64,000 bases of DNA, taken from positions 62,001 through 126,000 of the forward strand of contig JAQTXB010000007.1 of assembly GCA_028688995.1 (NCBI GenBank), in the 5' to 3' direction. Below, in pieces: positions 9,038-16,333 of the stretch. Made by a program: the position numbers and the translations under genes. Below the pieces are notes generated by a model. That model saw only the letters and a list, made by a program, of their open reading frames with translations. It did not search any database and had not been told where the DNA came from. Positions within the stretch are counted from its first letter, which is position 1. Every line of letters starts with the position of its first letter. The stretch is from Aliarcobacter sp. GTDB taxonomy: Bacteria > Campylobacterota > Campylobacteria > Campylobacterales > Arcobacteraceae.

Positions 9038-9794
9038 ATTCTAAAAAAACTTTTTTAAAAAATTTAGAAGCAAAATTTGGATTGTAAGATATGATTAAAC
9101 ATGGAGTTTCTAAACTCCCATAAGAATCTAACTCTTTATAAATTTCAACTCCACCTAATTTTTCAAATAGTTTTAAGTGCTCTTTTCTTATTCCTGATAA
9201 AGCAATATCAATATCATTATTTGTAAAAACATTATAAATTCCACACATAAGATATTTAAACTCAAGATTTAAACCTTGACCTCTTGTTTTAACAATATTT
9301 CTTGATATTTCACCAATGCAGTTATATTTTGTTCTCATATCATCAAATGAGTATTTATTTTCTGAAGGTAATTTATTCTCTGAGTCAAAAATAAGTCTTA
9401 TTGTTCCTGACACTTCTTTGTTATTTTTATAATAAATTACAGCTGATGTTTTATCAAATACATCAAAATTTAATCCTTCAATAGTATCTGGAAACTCATT
9501 TTGATAATTAATTTGTGTAAACACATCACTTCTTAGCTTGAAAACTTCTATTAACTCTTCTGCTGTTTTTGTAAGTTTGAGATTTTTATTACTTTCATCC
9601 CAAGATAATTTTTTATTAAAAGAGATTGTCTCTTCAATTATACTTTCTAAAAATATTCTTTTTTTGAATATTTCTAAAGCTGATTTTTGTTCAAAATAAA
9701 AATTTTCAGGAAGATAATCTAATCTTTTTTGAATATTTAGTTGAACGAACTCTTGAAGTTGATTTAGTGAGATATTTTTGTTTAAGTTAGCCAT
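9033..9794 (-). CDS. LuxI/FeeM-like N-acyltransferase (autoinducer-synthase fold)
   Basis: Protein of 253 residues with a ~80-residue helical N-terminal extension followed by a GNAT domain carrying the acyl-homoserine-lactone/N-acyl-amino-acid synthase signature. It has LRSDVF (Arg88, Phe92), FDVFD (Asp111, Asp114), SGTIRLIFDS (Arg133) and GEISRNIV (Glu162, Arg165). These match the invariant LuxI positions R, F, D, D, R, E, R in the same order and at similar spacing. LuxI-fold enzymes move an acyl chain from acyl-ACP to an amino acid or SAM. Its neighbours are two response regulators and a kinase, not a LuxR protein. Its promoter is TGTGAC site 3 and its leader folds over the Shine-Dalgarno. 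The product is unknown; FeeM-type acyl amino acids are as likely as lactones. Confidence 0.75.
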   Translation of the reverse strand: MANLNKNISLNQLQEFVQLNIQKRLDYLPENFYFEQKSALEIFKKRIFLESIIEETISFNKKLSWDESNKNLKLTKTAEELIEVFKLRSDVFTQINYQNEFPDTIEGLNFDVFDKTSAVIYYKNNKEVSGTIRLIFDSENKLPSENKYSFDDMRTKYNCIGEISRNIVKTRGQGLNLEFKYLMCGIYNVFTNNDIDIALSGIRKEHLKLFEKLGGVEIYKELDSYGSLETPCLIISYNPNFASKFFKKVFLEL

Positions 9795-9795
9795 T

Positions 9796-9818
9796 GTTTG
9801 TCCTTTTTTAGGACAAAC
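9796..9818 (-). promoter_or_regulatory. Leader hairpin covering the acyltransferase Shine-Dalgarno
   Basis: Perfect 9-bp inverted repeat GTTTGTCCT / AGGACAAAC with a 5-nt A loop, immediately before the start codon. The 3' arm contains the AGGA ribosome-binding site (spacing 6-7 nt to ATG), so folding of the mRNA would block initiation. It could be an RNA thermometer or other translational switch, or a DNA operator. Confidence 0.55.
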
Positions 9819-9850
9819 TTTATAGGAAGTGCGTCACGTTTTGCGTCACA
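9817..9850 (-). promoter_or_regulatory. TGTGAC direct-repeat promoter, site 3
   Basis: Minus strand: TGTGAC (9850-9845), 6 bp, CGTGAC (9838-9833), 10 bp, TAAAGT (9822-9817). It drives the LuxI-like gene; transcription would start just ahead of the leader hairpin. Confidence 0.6.
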
Positions 9851-9868
9851 GATTTGCTAAAAACTAAC

Positions 9869-10555
9869 TTAAGGAGAAATTATTTTACAACCTATTGAGG
9901 AAATGGTTTCTATAATTTTATACTCTAGTTTAGTTCTTAGTCTATATATTAAAGTTCTTAATGTACTATCACAAATAGGAGCATCCGGCCATAACATATA
10001 TTCCAATTCCCTAAAAGAGACTATTTGACCTTTGGCTTCTACTAAAATAGTTAATAATTTTTTCTCTTTAATACTAAGTTTTAAAGGATTGTTTTTATAA
10101 AAAAGTATCTCATTATCTAAATCATAATAATAATTTGAACCTAAATTATGATGATTTGTATTTTTATTAAAATCATTAATTTGATTTAATTTATATAGGG
10201 TTAATAAAATAATAGATCTTATTTCATCTTTTTTAAAAGGTTTTAATAAATAACCCATTGGATTAGTTGCAACTGCCCTATTAATAGTGTTTTCATCACC
10301 ATAGGCTGTTATATAGATTACAGGAATATCATAGTTTAATTGAATCTCTTTTACAGTTTGAATTCCATCTTTTCCTTTACCTAAATTAACATCCATTAAA
10401 ATAATATCTGGTCTATTTTCTTGGACACTTTTTATTGCACTAAAATAATCACTTGCCATATCTGTAACTTCATATTGAAGAGTTGTGAGAATTCTTTTTA
10501 TATCTAAAGCTACAATACTCTCATCTTCAACTATTAATATTTTTATTTTAGGCAT
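9869..10555 (-). CDS. Response regulator with OmpR-type winged helix (copy 2, cognate of the DISM kinase)
   Basis: 228 residues. The receiver domain has VEDES, Asp55 in IILMDVNLGKGKDG and the lysine of LLKPFKKDE; the winged helix has SIKEKKLLTILVEAKGQ and STLRTLIYRLRTKLEYK and ends ETISSIGCKI. Its start codon lies in the stop of the kinase gene (8-bp overlap, ATGCCTAA), so it is translationally coupled and is the direct phospho-partner. It is the best candidate to bind the TGTGAC repeats, since OmpR/PhoB-type winged helices bind tandem direct repeats upstream of -10 (family knowledge; binding not shown here). Confidence 0.88.
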   Translation of the reverse strand: MPKIKILIVEDESIVALDIKRILTTLQYEVTDMASDYFSAIKSVQENRPDIILMDVNLGKGKDGIQTVKEIQLNYDIPVIYITAYGDENTINRAVATNPMGYLLKPFKKDEIRSIILLTLYKLNQINDFNKNTNHHNLGSNYYYDLDNEILFYKNNPLKLSIKEKKLLTILVEAKGQIVSFRELEYMLWPDAPICDSTLRTLIYRLRTKLEYKIIETISSIGCKIISP

Positions 10556-12392
10556 TTTCTTCCCATAAAATAGTAGTTATTACACCCTCTTTTGAGTTAA
10601 TATTCATATTACCTTTTAACTGATTAACAGCTAAGGTATTTACTAAAGTTAAACCTAAAGAGATATTTGCATTTTTTTCATCATAACCAATTCCATCATC
10701 TTTAACTATTAATTTTATAATCTCATTTTCTTTTTCCAAACTTATAAAAATATTTCCTTCTTTATTTGGGAAAGCATATTTAAAAGAGTTAGTAACAAGT
10801 TCATTTATAATTAAACCACAATAAATTGATTGCTCCATTTTAAGCTTTGTTTTTATATTTAGATGAATATCTATGTAAGTATCATAACTATCTTTTACTT
10901 CTTCAATTAAATTTTCCAAATACTCATACACATCAACATAAGCTATATTTTCTTGTTTATATAATAGTTCATGTAAATGACTCATAGCATTTATTCTATT
11001 TTGAATAGTAAGTAAAATATCTTTTAATCTCTCGTCTTTTATCTCATCACTTTGTAATCTAATTAATGAAACAATAGTTTGCATATTGTTTTTAACCCTA
11101 TGATTTAACTCTTTTAAGAGCAACTCTTTTTCATCTAAAGCTGTTTTTAAATCATTTGTTCTTAATGCAACTTCTTTTGATAATCTTTTTGTTTCATCTT
11201 TTTGTTGAATTATTAATCTTTGATTCGCTTCATTTTTTTCTCTTTGTAAATTTGTAATTCTGTTTGCTAAAGCGATTGAAAAGATAATAGCTTCAATAAC
11301 AAAAGAAGCCTCTATTAAATATGGAAAATATCTTGAAATATCAAATATACCAACACTTGATAGATACATTAACATTCCAGAAGATAAAAATACAAACCAA
11401 CCAAATAAAATAAAATATGCCTGTTTATTCTTTTTTATTGCAGCATAAATAGTAATTATCATTAAAAAAACTAAAAACATCATAGTTAAAGTATTTCTAT
11501 ATTTATCATATTCATCAGTGAGAAGAAAAAATATTATAGATATAGGAATAAGTATTAAAAAAGTATTTAATACTCTATTAAATTTTGGATATTTTTGTGT
11601 TTGTAAAAAACTTTTTGTAAATAATCCTAAAGCATAAATAGGAATTGCAACTATTAAAGAAGCCAAACCAACAATTGTTATCATACTTTTATAATCTAAA
11701 AAATAGGTATTTGCAATACCTATGTACATTAAATGATGAATTATTAATCCAACAATATAAATTACATAATATAAATAACTAATATCTTTCGTAAAAAAAT
11801 AGATAAATAGATTATAAATACCTAAAATCAGCATCGCACCAAAAAATAAAGCAAGAATAACTTGATGTTTTATCTCTTTTTTATAAAACGAGTCTTCATC
11901 CCACAATTTTAAATCAATGATTAATGTAGTTATATATGAAGATGCTTTTAAATAATATGTATTACTTTGTTTTGCTTCAATATTTACATTAAAAATTGGA
12001 TTAATGGTCTTTTTATCAAGTTTATCAAATAAAAGTCCATCATTTTGAATTTGATAATTTTTATTTGGATCAAAAAATTCAATATTTGTAGAAAGTGGAT
12101 TATTATATTCTATAATTTTATTCAAAGTTTTATCACTATTATTTGAAATAGTAAATTTAATCCAAACATCAAAATTAGGTGAATATCCAAAAGATAAAAT
12201 ATTTTTTTCATTTTTTTCAAATAAATTATCCATTTTTTTTATATCTTCTATAGTTTTATCTCTAGTTTTATCAATATAAACTTGAGCATTTTGAAGTATG
12301 GATAAAGATTTTGTATCTTCATAAATATTTATAGTATTTGAATAAGCAGTAGAATAAATTAACAATAAAAAAATTATTTTTATATATATCAT
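10548..12392 (-). CDS. 7TMR-DISM sensor histidine kinase (HisKA_2 type)
   Basis: Membrane kinase of 614 residues. A signal peptide (~1-18) precedes a periplasmic 7TMR-DISMED2-like beta domain (~25-165). Seven hydrophobic helices lie at ~178-380, followed by a coiled-coil linker and the HisKA_2 H-box LLKELNHRVKNNMQ (His431). The HATPase domain has GLIINELVTNSFKYA and VKDDGIGYDE. DISM domains are thought to sense small extracellular ligands, often carbohydrates, but the ligand here is unknown. Its genetic partner is the overlapping regulator, and the LuxI-like enzyme lies two genes downstream. No TGTGAC site precedes it, so the sensor itself is probably constitutive. Confidence 0.88.
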   Translation of the reverse strand: MIYIKIIFLLLIYSTAYSNTINIYEDTKSLSILQNAQVYIDKTRDKTIEDIKKMDNLFEKNEKNILSFGYSPNFDVWIKFTISNNSDKTLNKIIEYNNPLSTNIEFFDPNKNYQIQNDGLLFDKLDKKTINPIFNVNIEAKQSNTYYLKASSYITTLIIDLKLWDEDSFYKKEIKHQVILALFFGAMLILGIYNLFIYFFTKDISYLYYVIYIVGLIIHHLMYIGIANTYFLDYKSMITIVGLASLIVAIPIYALGLFTKSFLQTQKYPKFNRVLNTFLILIPISIIFFLLTDEYDKYRNTLTMMFLVFLMIITIYAAIKKNKQAYFILFGWFVFLSSGMLMYLSSVGIFDISRYFPYLIEASFVIEAIIFSIALANRITNLQREKNEANQRLIIQQKDETKRLSKEVALRTNDLKTALDEKELLLKELNHRVKNNMQTIVSLIRLQSDEIKDERLKDILLTIQNRINAMSHLHELLYKQENIAYVDVYEYLENLIEEVKDSYDTYIDIHLNIKTKLKMEQSIYCGLIINELVTNSFKYAFPNKEGNIFISLEKENEIIKLIVKDDGIGYDEKNANISLGLTLVNTLAVNQLKGNMNINSKEGVITTILWEENA

Positions 12393-12465
12393 AGGTTAAA
12401 TCCACTAATTATTTGAGTTATTATACAAGATAGATTATAAGCAAGTCATAATTTGACTGCTTATT

Positions 12466-12699
12466 TTAGTACGATTGGGTTATAAAAGTTAATTCTGGTT
12501 TATTTGTATTAAAAGTTTCTAAGTGAAACTTATTTGTTTCTACAGATAAACTCACATAAGAATCATCTTTTTGAGGATTTTTTATCATCCATAAATTTTC
12601 TTTATTTATTACAATATTTGAAAAACCTAATTCTTCATACTGAGATAATATCTCTTCTTTTATATCTTGATTTTTAATAAAAAATATTTTATCGATTTT
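12466..12699 (-). pseudogene. Coding-like frame without a usable start, behind TGTGAC site 4
   Basis: An open frame of about 75 codons ending FHLETFNTNKPELTFITQSY before TAA, with coding-like composition (for example KEEILSQYEELGFSNIVI). It has no ATG, GTG or TTG near its beginning: the frame is closed by TGA inside the TGTGAC repeat, and the first in-frame ATG (WMIKNP) is internal. It lies exactly where site 4 would start transcription. It is either a gene with a rare ATT/ATA start, a truncated pseudogene, or the template of a regulatory RNA. Confidence 0.4.
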
Positions 12700-12719
12700 G
12701 CGTCACATCTGGTGTCACA
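12686..12719 (-). promoter_or_regulatory. TGTGAC direct-repeat promoter, site 4
   Basis: Minus strand: TGTGAC (12719-12714), ACCAGA, TGTGAC (12707-12702), 10 bp, TAAAAT (12691-12686). The 18-bp repeat core is identical to site 1. It faces left, away from the UPF0323 gene at 12822. Confidence 0.6.
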
Positions 12720-12821
12720 TATTACAAAAATTACTTTTTTTGATTATTGTTAACCTATTTGCTATAATATTACAATTTCTAAAATAACTATTATAAAAAT
12801 TTAAATCAGAGAGAAAGGGAA

Positions 12822-13502
12822 ATGAAATTGAAAAAAAGAAATCATATTAAAAAAATATCAGATTATGCAATAGTTGGCGGTTTAGGTGCACTACTTGTAA
12901 CAGGATTAGTTGGATGTGATGACAAATCAAAAAATAATCAACAAAATCAAGCTCAAAATGATGCTTTTACAAACGCTAGTCAAAAAGAAGGTGCTTTTGT
13001 AATTGTTGAAGAATCAGCAGATGGTAAATATAAAATTGCAGATGAATTCCCAGCTGCAAAAACAACAATAGTTCTTAGAAAACCAGATGGAAGTGAAAGA
13101 ATCTTAACTCAAGAAGAGATAGATAAATTAGTAAAAGAAGAAGAAAAAAAGATTGATGCAGGAACTTCACCTCTTACAAATCCAAATGCACAAGTAAGTG
13201 ATGGAGGAATGGGACTTGGTGGAGTATTATTATCTTCAATTGCAGGTGCAATGATTGGCTCATGGCTTGGTAATAAATTATTTAATAATCAAAATTTCCA
13301 AAATCAAAGACAAACACAATATAAATCACCACAAACATATAGTAAATCTCAAAGTTCATTTTCTAAAACTCCAGCAACAACTACAGGTACTAGCAATAAT
13401 ACTGCAACTAAAAAAACTGGATTTTTTGGAGGAGGAAGTAGTACAAGTTCTACTTCTACACCTTCATCATCTTCTAGTTCTTCTTCAAGTTTTGGGAGTT
13501 AA
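12822..13502 (+). CDS. UPF0323 family lipoprotein
   Basis: Campylobacterotan lipoprotein of unknown function, 226 residues. The N-terminus RNHIKKISDYAIVGGLGALL and lipobox-like LVGCDD match the UPF0323 group, with the lipidated Cys near residue 32. The middle has KEGAFVIVEE and DGSERILTQEEIDKLVKEEE; a glycine-rich hydrophobic segment (GGMGLGGVLLSSIAGAMIGS) precedes NKLFNNQNFQ. The tail is low-complexity Ser/Thr/Gly. GAGAGAAAGGGAA precedes the ATG. The ATP-grasp gene begins 2 bp after its stop, similar in idea to the ygiB-ygiC pairing of enterobacteria. Confidence 0.85.
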   Translation: MKLKKRNHIKKISDYAIVGGLGALLVTGLVGCDDKSKNNQQNQAQNDAFTNASQKEGAFVIVEESADGKYKIADEFPAAKTTIVLRKPDGSERILTQEEIDKLVKEEEKKIDAGTSPLTNPNAQVSDGGMGLGGVLLSSIAGAMIGSWLGNKLFNNQNFQNQRQTQYKSPQTYSKSQSSFSKTPATTTGTSNNTATKKTGFFGGGSSTSSTSTPSSSSSSSSSFGS

Positions 13503-13504
13503 TT

Positions 13505-14683
13505 ATGAAATTAGAAAAATTAAAACCTTTAACTGATGAATATTTAGAATCAATTGGCTTTGTTTGGCATACAGATAGTGACAATTCTTCTTATGTAAGT
13601 GATGAAATAGTAGTAATCAATGAAGATGAAGCAAATGCTTATTACGAAGCTACAAACGAGTTATATGATATGTTTGCACAAACTGGACAATATGTAATTG
13701 ATAATGATTTATTTCATGATTTAAATATTCCTTTTAACTTAGTTGAAATTATAAAAGAGTCTTGGGAAAATGAAGTTCATTGGCATCTATATTCAAGATT
13801 TGATTTAGCAGGTGGAATCGATGGAAAACCTATAAAATTAATTGAATTTAATGCAGACACTCCAACTTCACTTTTTGAAACTGCAATTATTCAATGGGCA
13901 ATGCTAAAAGCAAATAACTTAGATGAAGCAAGTCAATTTAACAATCTTTATGAAGCTCTAAAAGATAACTTTAAAAGAATAATTACCCTTGATTCTGATA
14001 TAGAAAAGTTTGATGAATATTATTCACAACTAGGTTGGAAAATACTTTTTTCTTCAATTTCAAGTTCAAGTGAAGATATAAATACAACAAAACTTTTACA
14101 ACATATCGCAACTGAAGCTGGATTTAATACAGATTTTGAATTTATAGAAAATGTACAATTTAGCGATGATGGAATTTTCAAAGATGATGAACTATTTGAA
14201 TTTTGGTTTAAACTAATTCCATGGGAAAATATTGCAATTGAAGAGAGTGAATTAGCTTTAATTTTAACAGAAATCATAAAAGAGAAAAAAGCAATTATTT
14301 TTAATCCAGCATATACTTTAATCTTTCAATCAAAAGGATTTATGAAAATTTTATGGGATTTATACCCAAATCATCCATTATTGCTTGAAACTTCATTTGA
14401 ACCACTTGTAGGAAAAAAACAAGTAGAAAAAAGATGTTTTGGACGAGAAGGTGCAAATACAAAAATTATAAATTCAGACGGCTCAATTGATGAGCAAACA
14501 AGTGGAGAATACGCAGGTCATAAAGCCATTTATCAAGAGTATGTAGAATTCCCAAAAGATTCAAATGGAAACTCTTATCAAGCAGGAATATTTTTTGCCT
14601 ATGAAGCTTGTGGTTTAGGATTTAGGCGAGGTGGAAAAATTTTAAATAATATGTCAAAATTTGTGGGACACGTTATAAAATAA
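13505..14683 (+). CDS. Glutathionylspermidine synthase-like ATP-grasp ligase (YgiC/YjfC type)
   Basis: Cytoplasmic ligase-like protein of 392 residues resembling the synthetase half of glutathionylspermidine synthase (GSP_synth family). Typical stretches are YEATNELYDMFAQTGQYVID, HWHLYSRFDLAGG, IEFNADTPTSLFE (the acidic Mg/ATP site), PLVGKKQVEKRCFGREGANT and the C-terminal GIFFAYEACGLGFRRGGKI. There is no amidase domain, as in YgiC and YjfC, whose substrate is uncertain. It is co-transcribed with the UPF0323 lipoprotein and the DUF1003 gene. Confidence 0.85.
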   Translation: MKLEKLKPLTDEYLESIGFVWHTDSDNSSYVSDEIVVINEDEANAYYEATNELYDMFAQTGQYVIDNDLFHDLNIPFNLVEIIKESWENEVHWHLYSRFDLAGGIDGKPIKLIEFNADTPTSLFETAIIQWAMLKANNLDEASQFNNLYEALKDNFKRIITLDSDIEKFDEYYSQLGWKILFSSISSSSEDINTTKLLQHIATEAGFNTDFEFIENVQFSDDGIFKDDELFEFWFKLIPWENIAIEESELALILTEIIKEKKAIIFNPAYTLIFQSKGFMKILWDLYPNHPLLLETSFEPLVGKKQVEKRCFGREGANTKIINSDGSIDEQTSGEYAGHKAIYQEYVEFPKDSNGNSYQAGIFFAYEACGLGFRRGGKILNNMSKFVGHVIK

Positions 14684-14692
14684 AGGGTGAAT

Positions 14693-15388
14693 TTGGAAAA
14701 ATTACATACATGTTCAATATGTCATAAAGATTTTAAAAATTCACAAATTGTTCATTCAGGTGTTGTTCGTGAAGAGATTTCTAAACTAATACAAAAAGAT
14801 ATTCCAAATTGGAATAAATCATCAGAAATTTGTAGAGAAGATTTGCATTTTTATCAAAATAAATATGTTCATATGATACTTGAATCAGAAAAAGGTGAAT
14901 TAACAAGCCTTGAAAATCAAGTATTAGATACTATGAAACAGCATGAACTTATTTCAATGACGTCAGATACGACCTCAGACCATGAATGGACAAAGGGAGA
15001 ACGTATTGCAGATAGAATTGCAACTTTTGGTGGAAGTTGGACATTTATGGGATTTTTTGCTGGATTTTTAGTTGTTTGGATAATAATTAATTCAGCAGTT
15101 GTATTTTGGAAACCAATAGATCCTTATCCATTTATTTTATTAAATTTATTACTCTCTTGTTTAGCAGCTATTCAAGCTCCAATTATCATGATGAGTCAAA
15201 ATAGACAAGAAGCAAAAGATAGATTAAGATCACAATATGATTATCAAGTTAATTTAAAAGCTGAACTTGAAATAAGACAACTTCATGAAAAAATGGATCA
15301 TCTTCTTTCTCATCAATGGGAAAGATTAGCCCAAATTCAAGAGATTCAAATTGATCTTTTAGAAGAGTTACGACGAAAAGTTAAATAA
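14693..15388 (+). CDS. DUF1003 membrane protein
   Basis: About 231 residues. I prefer TTG 14693, 6 nt after AAAGG, to GTG 14687, which abuts that motif. The N-terminal part has a CSICHKDF knuckle. The DUF1003 core begins ADRIATFGGSWTFMGFF and has two membrane helices around the conserved WKPIDPYPFILLNLLLS, followed by the charged RQEAKDRLRSQYDYQVNLKA and a coiled-coil tail. The family's function is unknown. It is the last gene of the UPF0323 unit. Confidence 0.85.
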   Translation: MEKLHTCSICHKDFKNSQIVHSGVVREEISKLIQKDIPNWNKSSEICREDLHFYQNKYVHMILESEKGELTSLENQVLDTMKQHELISMTSDTTSDHEWTKGERIADRIATFGGSWTFMGFFAGFLVVWIIINSAVVFWKPIDPYPFILLNLLLSCLAAIQAPIIMMSQNRQEAKDRLRSQYDYQVNLKAELEIRQLHEKMDHLLSHQWERLAQIQEIQIDLLEELRRKVK

Positions 15389-15717
15389 GTAGGTAAACCA
15401 ATAAGCCGCGTTTTGTTTTTAAGACAATAATTTATCTAGCTACTAAATTACTTTAGTAGTCTTGCGAAGACCAAAATTGTGAAGTAATTACCTAGTCTTC
15501 TTGCTGCAGGTTGGGTTTACAAAGCACTTAAGATTACTCAAAAGTCTGGTAGGCTCTTACCCCACCGTTTCACCATCACCGAAAAAATCGGCTGTCTATT
15601 CTCTGTTGCACTATCCCTTAGGTTACCCTAGCCATTATTTAAATGGAACCACACTTCACAGCAGCCCGGACTTTCCTCTTGATTTTACTCAAGCTATTGT
15701 CTGGTTTACCTGGTGCG
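15389..15717 (-). ncRNA. rnpB: RNase P RNA (M1 RNA), bacterial type A
   Basis: Catalytic RNA of RNase P, which cleaves tRNA 5' leaders. On the minus strand it begins near AGGTAAACCAGAC and ends with GGTTTACCT, which pair as helix P1. The conserved signatures GAGGAAAGTCCGGGCT, GATAGTGCAACAGAGA, GGTGAAACGGTGGGGTAAGA and, near the 3' end, ACGCGGCTTATTGG are present in order. Exact ends are judged from P1 and may be off by a few bases. Any reading frames across it are accidental. Confidence 0.93.
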
Positions 15718-15742
15718 TATTATATCTTTTAATTCTTAAAAT

Positions 15743-16276
15743 CTATTTTCTTATAACGTCATAATTATCAGGTACTGTAAATTTAAATATAGCATCTGAA
15801 ATATCACCATTTTGAACTACATTTGAAAATTTAATTTCAACATTATTTTCAAGTTTATCTTTATATTTTATGTAACTAATTTTGTCATCATCTTTTGAAG
15901 TTTTAATTAGATAATCCACATCTTCAATATTTGTAGTATAACTATTATCATTTACTTTTTTTGAACCATTTAAAAGTTTGATAATATTTATTTCACTCTC
16001 TAATTGAGTATAGATTGCTTGTTCAAGTTCAGGTTCATCAACAATTGCAAAATCATTATTTATATATACATTTTTAACCACCGGAGTTTTGTATTTCCAT
16101 AGGATTTTGCCACTTTTTTTAATAAAAACTTCGCCTGTATATTCAATCTTATTTTGTGAATTTGAAGTAATTACTTGCGAAAAACTTGCTTTAAAACTAT
16201 CTAAATCTCTAATATCGTTTGAGGCAATACAAGATAGACAAAATAGAGTTGAAGCAATTATCAATTTATAAAACAT
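15743..16276 (-). CDS. lolA: Outer-membrane lipoprotein carrier protein LolA
   Basis: Periplasmic chaperone that ferries lipoproteins from LolCDE to the outer membrane; 177 residues with a signal peptide (MFYKLIIASTLFCLSCIAS). The LolA beta-sheet signature is present: DSFKASFSQVI, YTGEVFIKKSGKILWKYKTP and the ending IFKFTVPDNYDVIR. Divergence from model LolA is normal in this phylum. It is divergent from secA with a shared short promoter region. The lolC/E-like permease gene lies just beyond secA. Confidence 0.85.
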   Translation of the reverse strand: MFYKLIIASTLFCLSCIASNDIRDLDSFKASFSQVITSNSQNKIEYTGEVFIKKSGKILWKYKTPVVKNVYINNDFAIVDEPELEQAIYTQLESEINIIKLLNGSKKVNDNSYTTNIEDVDYLIKTSKDDDKISYIKYKDKLENNVEIKFSNVVQNGDISDAIFKFTVPDNYDVIRK

Positions 16277-16295
16277 ATTTTAACCTTTTTTTTTA

Positions 16296-16314
16296 TATAA
16301 TCATTAGGATTATA
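16296..16314. promoter_or_regulatory. Inverted repeat in the lolA/secA divergent promoter region
   Basis: TATAATC-ATTAG-GATTATA, a 7-bp inverted repeat. Each arm reads as a TATAAT -10 element, one for each direction, so both promoters may overlap here. Confidence 0.4.
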
Positions 16315-16333
16315 ACGAAAAGGAACTAATTTT

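Noticed and set aside
13400..13500. Simple-sequence repeat for phase variation in the UPF0323 tail
   Set aside because: The Ser/Thr codons are mixed; there is no uniform tract that could slip.
15501..15764. Open frame on the + strand between DUF1003 and lolA
   Set aside because: It is antisense to the RNase P RNA, whose conserved blocks explain the sequence fully.
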